Origin: Anaerolineales bacterium
GTDB taxonomy: Bacteria; Chloroflexota; Anaerolineae; Anaerolineales; Villigracilaceae
Assembly: GCA_014379595.1 (NCBI GenBank)
Contig: JACMLM010000058.1
Coordinates: 30,101-94,100 of the forward strand
DNA: 64,000 nt
Direction: 5' to 3'
Shown: positions 21,355-29,961 of the stretch, one piece after another
Layout of the letters: each line of letters opens with the position of its first letter
Numbering within the stretch: the first letter of the stretch is position 1
The notes under the pieces: generated by a model
Told to the model about the DNA's origin: nothing
Seen by the model: the letters and a program-made list of their open reading frames with translations, nothing else
Database searches by the model: none
Position numbers and translations under genes: made by a program

Positions 21355-22740
21355 ATGGAATCTCTTACCAAACGCCGTCCGCCAATAACAGCTGTCTGGG
21401 ACGAAGAGCATGTCAAAGCTCTTCTACACTTTCCGCGTTTTCCAGCGCGGCTAATTCAGCAGGAACCTTGGCAATCCTGGATCGGGCAGCGGGGCGGCTT
21501 GAAAGCGATCAATAGTTATTTGCAAGGGTATCCATTTCCACCCAGCCATCGCCGCATTTTGGATGTAGTGCTATCCAATCCAGAATCAGTTGCTGGGGTT
21601 TATGCAGACCAATTAAGCATCAGCCGTGCAACTTATTTTTATCAATTGCGTGAACTTGTCACTGCCATTGCTCAGGCTCTTAATTATTGGGAACCTCAAG
21701 CTACAGACATTCAAGAGATTGCTCCTTTCCAAACTAATTTACCCTCGCCCCTAACTAACTTGATTGGTGTAGAGGCACATGTACATACTTTGACCCGTTT
21801 AATGTCGCGCGATGATGTTCGTCTGCTGACACTTCTTGGTCCTGGTGGAATTGGAAAGACCCGCTTAAGTATTGAGATCGCACGTCGTTTGGGAGGCGGT
21901 GCTTGTTTTATTGACTTATCAAATTTGCATGATCCATCCAAGGTAATAACTGTCATAGCTCAAAATCTTGGAGCAAAAGAAGGCACAGTTTCAGGGGTGA
22001 AGTGCTTACTTCGTGCCCGTAAATTTCTACTGATTTTAGACAATTTTGAGCAAATTCTCCCTGCTAGGAGCTTAATTATTGATCTTTTAGGGGTATTACC
22101 CTTGCTTAAAGTCCTGGTTACCAGTCGATCTGCCCTACATATTTATGGCGAACATGAATTTATAGTTCCACCATTGGCAATTGCAGACATCGAATCCGTG
22201 AAGGGCCAACAGCTCTGGGCGCAGTCCCCGGCAGTAGCTTTATTTGTACAACGCGCTCAGGCTATAAATCCCAACTTTTCGCTTAATAATGAAAATGTAG
22301 AAGCCATCACCGAATTATGTCAACGTATGGAAGGACATCCGCTGGCAATCGAGCTGGCTGCCTTCCAGATAAAATATTTCTCGCCTCACGCCATGCTTGG
22401 TTTATCTGACAACCGCCTGGATTTCCTCAGCCAGGATACACAGCGGATGCCGCTTCACCAACAAACCATGCGTGCCATGCTAAATTGGAGTTTTGATCTT
22501 CTCTCTCTTGAGCAGCAAACGCTTTTATGTAAGCTGTCAGCTTTTTCAGGTTGTTTCACTATTTCTGAAGCAAAAGCTGTTTGCTCAGCCGAAAATATTC
22601 GGGCAGGTTTAATATCTCTGGTAGATCAATCCTTGCTTGAGCAGCATCCATCTCAGGGCGAAGAGCCGCGCTTCCAACTGCCTGGCATCATTCGCGAATA
22701 TGCTCATGAAAGACTGATGGAAATGGATAGAATCACATGA
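21355..22740 (+). CDS. STAND/NB-ARC ATPase regulator with short N-terminal HTH-like region
   Basis: LLTLLGPGGIGKTRLSIEIARRLGGG; KFLLILDNFEQILPA; VTSRSALHIYGEHEF; EGHPLAIELAAFQIK. Confidence 0.85.
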   Translation: MESLTKRRPPITAVWDEEHVKALLHFPRFPARLIQQEPWQSWIGQRGGLKAINSYLQGYPFPPSHRRILDVVLSNPESVAGVYADQLSISRATYFYQLRELVTAIAQALNYWEPQATDIQEIAPFQTNLPSPLTNLIGVEAHVHTLTRLMSRDDVRLLTLLGPGGIGKTRLSIEIARRLGGGACFIDLSNLHDPSKVITVIAQNLGAKEGTVSGVKCLLRARKFLLILDNFEQILPARSLIIDLLGVLPLLKVLVTSRSALHIYGEHEFIVPPLAIADIESVKGQQLWAQSPAVALFVQRAQAINPNFSLNNENVEAITELCQRMEGHPLAIELAAFQIKYFSPHAMLGLSDNRLDFLSQDTQRMPLHQQTMRAMLNWSFDLLSLEQQTLLCKLSAFSGCFTISEAKAVCSAENIRAGLISLVDQSLLEQHPSQGEEPRFQLPGIIREYAHERLMEMDRIT

Positions 22741-22841
22741 TGATTTTGGATCAAGCTTCTGTTGAAACATATTATTAGGTTGAGGAAAAGTGGCAATTGC
22801 AACCTGCTTCTTGACAAAAAACCTTTTTTCTCCGATAATGC

Positions 22842-22857
22842 AGTTGAACGTTCAACT
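22842..22857. promoter_or_regulatory. LacI-type operator copy 2, upstream of lacI-family gene; promoter TTGACA-17-GATAAT immediately upstream
   Basis: AGTTGAACGTTCAACT; -35 at 22811-22816, -10 at 22834-22839. Confidence 0.88.
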
Positions 22858-22868
22858 AAGGACACCTT

Positions 22869-23873
22869 ATGAGCATTACTGTTATTCATGTTGCCAAAGA
22901 AGCCGGAGTTTCCCGCACTACTGTTTCAAATGTATTCAGTGGAAAAGGGAAATACTCCGACGAAACGCGTGACGCAGTTTTAACTGCAGCTAAAAAACTT
23001 GGCTATAAGCCTAATCTGGCAGCACGTTCATTAATCACCAATCAATCGAGATTGATCGGTTTGATACTGCCTTCCTATGTTGACACCAATACACTTACCA
23101 ACAGCCCGTTTTACAATATCATTATGGACAGTGTTTACTCTGTCCTGCGCGACGAAGCTTATTATGACCTGATCATTTTTTCGGTTCCTTATAAGGAAAA
23201 ACTTCTGCAGGTGAGCGGTTGGATCGATGCCCGCAATGTAGATGGCATCCTGGCAATCGGTGAATATGACCAAAATTTCCTGAAAGATTTAAATTCTAAA
23301 GACATCCCAGTTGTTTTAATTGATAACTATTCACGCGGAAACTACGCAAATTTCTCTTATGTCAACTCAGATGACGAGACTGGGGGGTATTTAGGCACTC
23401 AGTATCTGATCAATAAAGGCTATAAAAAAATTGCCTTATGTGGTGTAGAGCTGACGGGTCCATTGATGCAAAAACGGTATGAAGGTTATAAACGTGCACT
23501 GAAAGAAGCAGGTTATAAGGAATATGTTTTTGATAAAAGTGATACGCCATTTGAAGCCGGGATGCAATTTTCTGATTTACTAACGGCACAACAAATTGAT
23601 GCTGCCTTTTGCACTGAGGATATGGTGGCGGTTGGCGTGCTTCATGGAATGCTCAGGAAAAACGTGCGCATCGGGCGGGACTTTGGATTGGTCGGCTTCG
23701 ATAACATTTACATTGGACAACAGGTTTTCCCCGAATTGACATCGATTGATCAAACTATCTTCGAAAAAGGTGAGACTGCAACGAAGACCCTTCTGAAAAT
23801 ACTGCAGAAGAAAACTTCACTTGGCAGCCGCTTGATTCTGCCAGTGAGCCTGGTTGCAAGAGAGAGTGCATAG
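22869..23873 (+). CDS. LacI family transcriptional regulator
   Basis: MSITVIHVAKEAGVSRTTVSNVFSGKGKYSDETRDAVLTAAKKLGYKPNLAARSL. Confidence 0.96.
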   Translation: MSITVIHVAKEAGVSRTTVSNVFSGKGKYSDETRDAVLTAAKKLGYKPNLAARSLITNQSRLIGLILPSYVDTNTLTNSPFYNIIMDSVYSVLRDEAYYDLIIFSVPYKEKLLQVSGWIDARNVDGILAIGEYDQNFLKDLNSKDIPVVLIDNYSRGNYANFSYVNSDDETGGYLGTQYLINKGYKKIALCGVELTGPLMQKRYEGYKRALKEAGYKEYVFDKSDTPFEAGMQFSDLLTAQQIDAAFCTEDMVAVGVLHGMLRKNVRIGRDFGLVGFDNIYIGQQVFPELTSIDQTIFEKGETATKTLLKILQKKTSLGSRLILPVSLVARESA

Positions 23874-23885
23874 CTCTCTTTTTTT
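23858..23885 (+). terminator. Intrinsic terminator overlapping lacI 3' end
   Basis: AAGAGAG-AGTGCATAG-CTCTCTT followed by T-run. Confidence 0.65.
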
Positions 23886-23894
23886 AGTTATTTG

Positions 23895-23908
23895 GTTGAA
23901 CGTTCAAC
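23895..23908. promoter_or_regulatory. LacI-type operator copy 3, upstream of GH65 genes; overlaps -35 TTGAAC, 17-bp spacer, -10 TAATAT
   Basis: GTTGAACGTTCAAC perfect palindrome. Confidence 0.88.
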
Positions 23909-23982
23909 AAAAATTACATAATATTCCCAATTTCCAACGTATTTTGGAATATAGGGCATGCATTTTTTAGGAGTCATTATCG

Positions 23983-26217
23983 ATGGCAAAGACGGCTGAT
24001 AAATATTTATGCGTGGATCCATGGAAAATTATTGAAGATGGATTTCACCCGCAGAGAAGCCAGGTATCTGAATCATTATTTTCATTAGCGAACGAGCATC
24101 AGGGTGTGCGCGGATATTTTGACGAGGGCTATTCTGGGGAAAGTTTGACGGGTGTATATCTCAATGGCATCTATGAGGAACGCTTTACTGAAGGCATGTC
24201 ATATAAAGGTATTTCCAATCGTCTGGCGTTTATGGTCAACACAGTTGACTGGTTATACACACGCATTGAAGTAGATGAGGAAATACTTGACCTGGCAAAA
24301 AGCAAATTCTCCAATTTTCGGCGGGAATTGGATTTTCGCACAGGGGAGTTGCAACGTGAATTTGTTTGGGAAACAGCTTCTGGAAAGAAAATTCAGCTTA
24401 TCTTTTTGCGGCTGCTCAGCATGGAAACGAAAGAGCTGGCGTGTCAGCAAATTCGTGTTACGCCGTTAAATTTTTCAGGCAAAGTTACATTAACAATGGG
24501 CATAGACTTTTCCATTCAACATCGCATGTTTGCAGAGAATTTTTGGGATTGTCCGCGCACAGCTGATCGGGCAATTCTTGGCGTTAGCAAGAATATTGGG
24601 CATCGTCTATTTGTAGGTATGAAAATATATAGTGAAACGGAACAAATTTCCATTGAAGCGGATAAGTTTGTGGGGGTTCGTTTAGATGTAGATACTGTCG
24701 AAGATCAAGAAACAGTTATCGGGAAGTGTGTGGCGCTGCACACAGATCGGAATCCTGCTCAAGCGTTGGATGATGCTTGGGAGAGAGGTATGTCTCAGTT
24801 ACAGGCGTCCCCAAAAAAATATGAGGATGTATTAAAAGAGAATCAGGTTTATTGGGGGAACTTTTGGGCGAAATCAGATATCAAGATTGATGGTGATGCC
24901 GATACTCAACAGGGAATTCGATTTTGTATTTTCCAAATGCAGCAGACATATCGGGGCGTAATTGACGGCGCGAACATCGGTGCGAAAGGGTTGACGGGTG
25001 AAGCTTATAACGGTAACGCGTTTTGGGATACCGAGACGTATTGTTTGCCATTTTATTTATTTAGTAATCCGACAGCTGCCAAGGCATTGATTGATTATCG
25101 TTATAAGACTTTACCGCAGGCAATGGAGCGCGCAAAGGATTTGGATTGCGACGGCGCATGTTATCCCGTGGCGACGATTGATGGCACGGAGAGTTGTACA
25201 CTTTGGCAGCATGCCAGTTTGCAATTCCAACCAACGACAGCTGTGGCGTATGCAGTCTGGCATTATGCAAATGTGACAGGGGATAAAGCATTCCTGCAAT
25301 TAGAAGGTGCAGAGTTATTGATTCAAATTTGCCGTTTCCTTGCCAGCCGTGGACAGTGGTCACCGAATGGCAAGTTTGGTTATTACGCAGTGATGGGCCC
25401 TGACGAATTTCAAATGATGGTTAACAACAATGCATACACCAATTACATGGCGAAGCGGACATTTGAATTTGCTTTGAATGTTTTAGATGAAATGAATTTA
25501 TCAACACGGGATTGTTCACCTGCAGAATTGGATTCGTGGCGACGCATGTCAACAGAGATGATCATCCCCTATGATTCAAAAACAAAGCTTTATGAACAAC
25601 ATACAGGCTTCTTCGATCTTCCACACGTTGATGTGGATGCTATTCCTGTAGAAGATTTCCCGCTTTATCACCATTGGTCATACGACCGCATTTATCGCAA
25701 TGACATGATCAAGCAGCCTGATGTATTGATGTTTATGTTTTTGTATAACCAATCATTTTCTTTGGAAGAGAAACAGGCAAATTACGATTACTACGAGCCT
25801 CGCTGTATTCATGAGTCATCGCTTTCACCGTCTGTTCATTCAATACTGGCTTCAGAATTGGGTCGCCATCAGGAAGCATTCGATTTTTTCCGTTTTGCAA
25901 CACGTATTGACTTGGACAACTACAACCGTAATACAGGTGAAGGAATACATACTACATCTATTGCTGCGGCTTGGATGAATATAGTTTACGGCTTCGGCGG
26001 GATGCGCTCGGATGGCAATGTCTTATCTTTCAAGCCATCGATTCCATCACATTGGAACGGATACAGTTTCCAGGTCACGTATCAAGGCTCTGTCTTGCGT
26101 CTGGAAGTTGAACAAAGCAGGGCTACTATCCGCGTGACAGATGGGGAGCCCGTCAGTGTGAAATTCTGTGGGCAGTTGATGAACGTAAATCGAGATAGTG
26201 TCAGCATCGAAATGTAA
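23983..26217 (+). CDS. Glycoside hydrolase family 65 disaccharide phosphorylase (nigerose/kojibiose-type candidate)
   Basis: GLTGEAYNGNAFWDTETYCLPFYLF; YYAVMGPDEFQMMVNNNAYTNYM; YDYYEPRCIHESSLSPSVHSILAS. Confidence 0.88.
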   Translation: MAKTADKYLCVDPWKIIEDGFHPQRSQVSESLFSLANEHQGVRGYFDEGYSGESLTGVYLNGIYEERFTEGMSYKGISNRLAFMVNTVDWLYTRIEVDEEILDLAKSKFSNFRRELDFRTGELQREFVWETASGKKIQLIFLRLLSMETKELACQQIRVTPLNFSGKVTLTMGIDFSIQHRMFAENFWDCPRTADRAILGVSKNIGHRLFVGMKIYSETEQISIEADKFVGVRLDVDTVEDQETVIGKCVALHTDRNPAQALDDAWERGMSQLQASPKKYEDVLKENQVYWGNFWAKSDIKIDGDADTQQGIRFCIFQMQQTYRGVIDGANIGAKGLTGEAYNGNAFWDTETYCLPFYLFSNPTAAKALIDYRYKTLPQAMERAKDLDCDGACYPVATIDGTESCTLWQHASLQFQPTTAVAYAVWHYANVTGDKAFLQLEGAELLIQICRFLASRGQWSPNGKFGYYAVMGPDEFQMMVNNNAYTNYMAKRTFEFALNVLDEMNLSTRDCSPAELDSWRRMSTEMIIPYDSKTKLYEQHTGFFDLPHVDVDAIPVEDFPLYHHWSYDRIYRNDMIKQPDVLMFMFLYNQSFSLEEKQANYDYYEPRCIHESSLSPSVHSILASELGRHQEAFDFFRFATRIDLDNYNRNTGEGIHTTSIAAAWMNIVYGFGGMRSDGNVLSFKPSIPSHWNGYSFQVTYQGSVLRLEVEQSRATIRVTDGEPVSVKFCGQLMNVNRDSVSIEM

Positions 26218-26305
26218 GAACTCTTATAACAAAGCACACGAAGATCAAAAAGGAAAAACTTTTGGTGTTTTCGTGATGAAAAGAATCGCGGATCAAGGAC
26301 TTCAT

Positions 26306-28567
26306 ATGGACTGGAACATCACGGAAACAAATCAACTTACTCCTCAAGATATTGACCGCCAGGGGAACAAACTGCTGATCGGCAATGGCTACATTGGTTA
26401 CCGCGGCACGCTGGAAGAATTTAACAAAGAACAAAAGACCGCCACTATTGTCTCAGGTTTATATGACAAGGTCGGCAATCAATGGCGTGAACCTGTCAAT
26501 TTGCCGAATGGATGCTTTGTACAGATTATCTACAAAGGCGAATCGTTACATGCTCTCACTAGTAAAGTCATTTCTCATGCCCAAAGCGTGGATATGCAAT
26601 CTGCTGTCCACATGCGTGAGACTTTATTTGAGACTTCCGATGGTAACTGCATCACCATCCGCTCACGGCGTTTTGCAAGTTTAGCTCGGCATCATTTACT
26701 TTGCATGGAATATTCCATCAGTGTTGATCATGAATGTGAAGTAGATATTCACACAGGTATTGATGGCGACGTATGGGATATCAATGGTCCCCACTTTGTC
26801 GAAATGGAAACATATGAAAGGGATAATGTCATTTCAGTAAGCGCTATTACACATGAAAATGCAGTTCGAGTCGTAGTTTCTGAAGCTGTATTATTTCCTG
26901 TTGAAAATGAAACAAGGACTACATCCTTTCGTGATTTTGATAAGGTTCCTATTCAAAGTACTCTTACTTTTTATAAATTTATTTCGCACGTCACTGGAAT
27001 TGACTCAACTGATCCAGTGAAAGCTAGCCGCGAACTTTGCAAAGAATCTGCCTTACTTGGTTTTGACTCTTTGCTCGCCGAACATACTGCGCTTTGGTCA
27101 CAGCGCTGGGAAGCTTGTGACATACAAATCACAGGAGATGAAGAAGCACAGCAGGCTTTGCGCTTTAGTATGTATCACTTGCTTTCTATCGTTCCTGCAC
27201 ATACGGAGCGCGCTTCAATTCCTGCACGCGGTATGTCAGGTCAAATGTACAAGGGCGCTATCTTTTGGGATACTGAAATTTTCATGCTCCCATTTTTCAC
27301 ACATGCTTTTCCATCATTAGCGCGCAATCTTTTACTTTATCGTTATCACACGCTTGATGGTGCGCGTCGTAAGGCACATGAATACGGTTTTCGTGGCGCG
27401 TTCTATGCTTGGGAGAGTCAGGATACGGGCGATGATGCCTGTACATTGTTCAACGTCACAGATGTTTTTACCAATCGTCCCATGCGTACATATTTCCGCG
27501 ATAAGCAGGTCCACATCAGTGCAGATGTCGTCTATGCCTTCTGGCAATATTTTTCGTTGACGGGCGACGCATCTATATGGCGCGATGGTGGTACAGAAGT
27601 TGTCTTTGAATGCGCGCGCTTCTTTTTGTCCTATATTTATTACAACCCCGATAAACATCGTTATGAAATTCTCGATGTCACAGGTCCGGACGAATATCAT
27701 GAGCGCGTTCACAACAATGCTTATACAAATCGCATGGCTGCAAATACATTGGAAGTTTGCCGAAAAGTCGTGACCTATCTTCAACAAAATTCTCCAGAAT
27801 TTTTTGAGGAATTGATAACGACTCTAGACTTCGAGTCGGACCTGGCATTTATCAATGATGTTGTCTCGAATCTTTATCTGCCCGATTCAAACCCGACCGA
27901 TGGCCTGATCCCCCAATTTGATGATTATTTCACGCTGGAAAATCTCCCCCTAAAAAGCCTGGTTGAGCGCAAGTTGCATCCGCATGAATATTTTGGCGGC
28001 GGAAGTGGACTCGCCACTACAACACAAATCATCAAACAGGCTGATGTGGTGCTAATGCTTTATCTCTTTGGCGAACAACATTCGCTGGAGACAAAATCCG
28101 TCAATTGGGAATATTATGAACCTCGTACGGAGCATGGCTCAAGTTTGAGCGCCTGCTCTTATTCGCTCATTGCAGCCCAAATCGGCAAAGTGGACTGGGC
28201 TTACAAGTACTTCATGAAAACCGCCACGATAGATCTATCTGGAAAAGGAAAACAATATGTAGGAACTCTCTATATTGGGGGGACACACCCTGCAGGTAAT
28301 GGTGGCGCTTGGATGTCTGCAGTCTTTGGTTTGTGTGGCATCCGCTGCATCAATGACACCATCTCGATCAACCCTCATCTCCCTGCACACTGGGAGCAAG
28401 TCTCTATCCCTTTCATGCTGCATGGGCAGAAATTAAAAATCACATTAACTCATGAAATTATCAGCGTCAAGCCGCTGAGTCCGTTGGAAATTCCACTCAC
28501 TATTTCTGTAGGCGAGTCAATTTATCCACTGCATGCTACGGGCGAGATAAAAATTCAAATTAATTGA
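26306..28567 (+). CDS. Glycoside hydrolase family 65 disaccharide phosphorylase
   Basis: Start MDWNITETNQLTPQD (26276 also possible); GNGYIGYRGTLEEF; GAIFWDTEIFMLPFFT; DVTGPDEYHERVHNNAYTNRM; YYEPRTEHGSSLSACSYSLIAAQIG. Confidence 0.9.
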   Translation: MDWNITETNQLTPQDIDRQGNKLLIGNGYIGYRGTLEEFNKEQKTATIVSGLYDKVGNQWREPVNLPNGCFVQIIYKGESLHALTSKVISHAQSVDMQSAVHMRETLFETSDGNCITIRSRRFASLARHHLLCMEYSISVDHECEVDIHTGIDGDVWDINGPHFVEMETYERDNVISVSAITHENAVRVVVSEAVLFPVENETRTTSFRDFDKVPIQSTLTFYKFISHVTGIDSTDPVKASRELCKESALLGFDSLLAEHTALWSQRWEACDIQITGDEEAQQALRFSMYHLLSIVPAHTERASIPARGMSGQMYKGAIFWDTEIFMLPFFTHAFPSLARNLLLYRYHTLDGARRKAHEYGFRGAFYAWESQDTGDDACTLFNVTDVFTNRPMRTYFRDKQVHISADVVYAFWQYFSLTGDASIWRDGGTEVVFECARFFLSYIYYNPDKHRYEILDVTGPDEYHERVHNNAYTNRMAANTLEVCRKVVTYLQQNSPEFFEELITTLDFESDLAFINDVVSNLYLPDSNPTDGLIPQFDDYFTLENLPLKSLVERKLHPHEYFGGGSGLATTTQIIKQADVVLMLYLFGEQHSLETKSVNWEYYEPRTEHGSSLSACSYSLIAAQIGKVDWAYKYFMKTATIDLSGKGKQYVGTLYIGGTHPAGNGGAWMSAVFGLCGIRCINDTISINPHLPAHWEQVSIPFMLHGQKLKITLTHEIISVKPLSPLEIPLTISVGESIYPLHATGEIKIQIN

Positions 28568-28591
28568 TCTAAAACATTTAAAGGAATTTTT

Positions 28592-29251
28592 ATGATTCGA
28601 GAAATGCGTGCGGCTATCTTTGACCTTGACGGTGTTATTGTGGATACCGCTAAATATCATTATCTCGCTTGGAAACGGCTTGCCAACGAATACGGCTTTG
28701 ACTTCACCGAGAGTGATAATGAACGTCTCAAGGGTGTAAGTCGTATCCGCTCTTTGGAGATTCTGCTCGAAATTGGCGGGCTGACTTTTGATAATATAAA
28801 AAAAACTAAAATGGCTGATAAGAAGAATGATTGGTATGTTGACTCTATAAGTCAGATGGACGCATCTGAAATTCTCCCTGGAGTAGTCGAGTATCTGAAA
28901 AATATTCGCGCTAAAGGTATTAAAACAGCGATTGGGTCAGCCTCAAAAAATGCACCCTTGATTCTTGAACGACTTGGCATTATTTCACTTTTCGATGTGA
29001 TCGTAGATGGAAATAAAGTAAGCAAAGCGAAACCAGATCCAGAGGTCTTTCTCCGCGCTGCCAACGAACTTGCAATTCATCCTTATAACTGTGTTGTATT
29101 TGAGGATGCTGAAGCAGGCATTCAAGCCGCTATTAGCGCAGGTATGGGAGTAGTTGGCATAGGGAAGCCATCCATACTAAAGGAAGCGGATATGGTGATG
29201 GGCGGATTTTATCAACTTGAAATGATTTTGGGTACTTATTTAAAAACTTAA
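28592..29251 (+). CDS. pgmB: Beta-phosphoglucomutase (HAD family)
   Basis: RAAIFDLDGVIVDTAKYHYLAWKRLANEYGFDF; KPDPEVFLRAANEL; VFEDAEAGIQAAISAGM. Confidence 0.95.
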   Translation: MIREMRAAIFDLDGVIVDTAKYHYLAWKRLANEYGFDFTESDNERLKGVSRIRSLEILLEIGGLTFDNIKKTKMADKKNDWYVDSISQMDASEILPGVVEYLKNIRAKGIKTAIGSASKNAPLILERLGIISLFDVIVDGNKVSKAKPDPEVFLRAANELAIHPYNCVVFEDAEAGIQAAISAGMGVVGIGKPSILKEADMVMGGFYQLEMILGTYLKT

Positions 29252-29382
29252 ATAGATCAGCTTGGCATATTGATGGGTGGATTAAAAGCCACTGCTTACT
29301 TATTAAACTATACTGTATGGGGGATTAACATATACTGACCCATGACTATAATCATATTATCTTAATTTAAAGGAGAAAGAGA

Positions 29383-29841
29383 ATGAAGAAATATAGTGTT
29401 TACCTTGCAGTTGTAGTTCTTGTTTTAGCTTCGCTTGCCTGTCAGACAATTATGGGCGGTGGAGATAATAATGATTTTACTCCGCCTACCGCAGATAGCG
29501 GTGATGTAAGTACTCCTGTAGCAGCTACACCTGAATCAAACGATGGCGGTGATATTACAGTTGGCGGTGAATCGCAATTTCCTGTTACCAGTGATGCGTT
29601 TAATGTAGCGAGCACATCTGAGTCGGTAAGTTACCAAACGAATCTAAGCTCTGATGATGTTTTAAAGTTTTATCGTGACGAATTTGGCAAAATGGGCCTA
29701 ACTGAAGATGAGTCCCTGTCTGTTATCTTTGGCAGTACATTTACCATGACATTTACAGGACATGAAAGTGGTAAAAATGTATATCTTGTAGGTGCAGATG
29801 CAGGTGACGGTTCTTTATATATCACAATCGCATTGGGATAA
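29383..29841 (+). CDS. Small secreted lipoprotein, unknown function
   Basis: MKKYSVYLAVVVLVLASLACQTIMGGG lipobox. Confidence 0.8.
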   Translation: MKKYSVYLAVVVLVLASLACQTIMGGGDNNDFTPPTADSGDVSTPVAATPESNDGGDITVGGESQFPVTSDAFNVASTSESVSYQTNLSSDDVLKFYRDEFGKMGLTEDESLSVIFGSTFTMTFTGHESGKNVYLVGADAGDGSLYITIALG

Positions 29842-29848
29842 TTTCTAT

Positions 29849-29888
29849 AAAAAAGCTGACGCTCTCCAGAGAGCGTCAGCTTTTTTAT
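29849..29888. terminator. Intrinsic terminator between convergent genes
   Basis: AAAAAAGCTGACGCTCTCCAGAGAGCGTCAGCTTTTTT. Confidence 0.93.
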
Positions 29889-29961
29889 ACTACAGAGTGC
29901 CGCATAATTATCCAGATCATCATTATATTTTTGTTCTACTTTCTTTCAGAAAATTTAGTGA

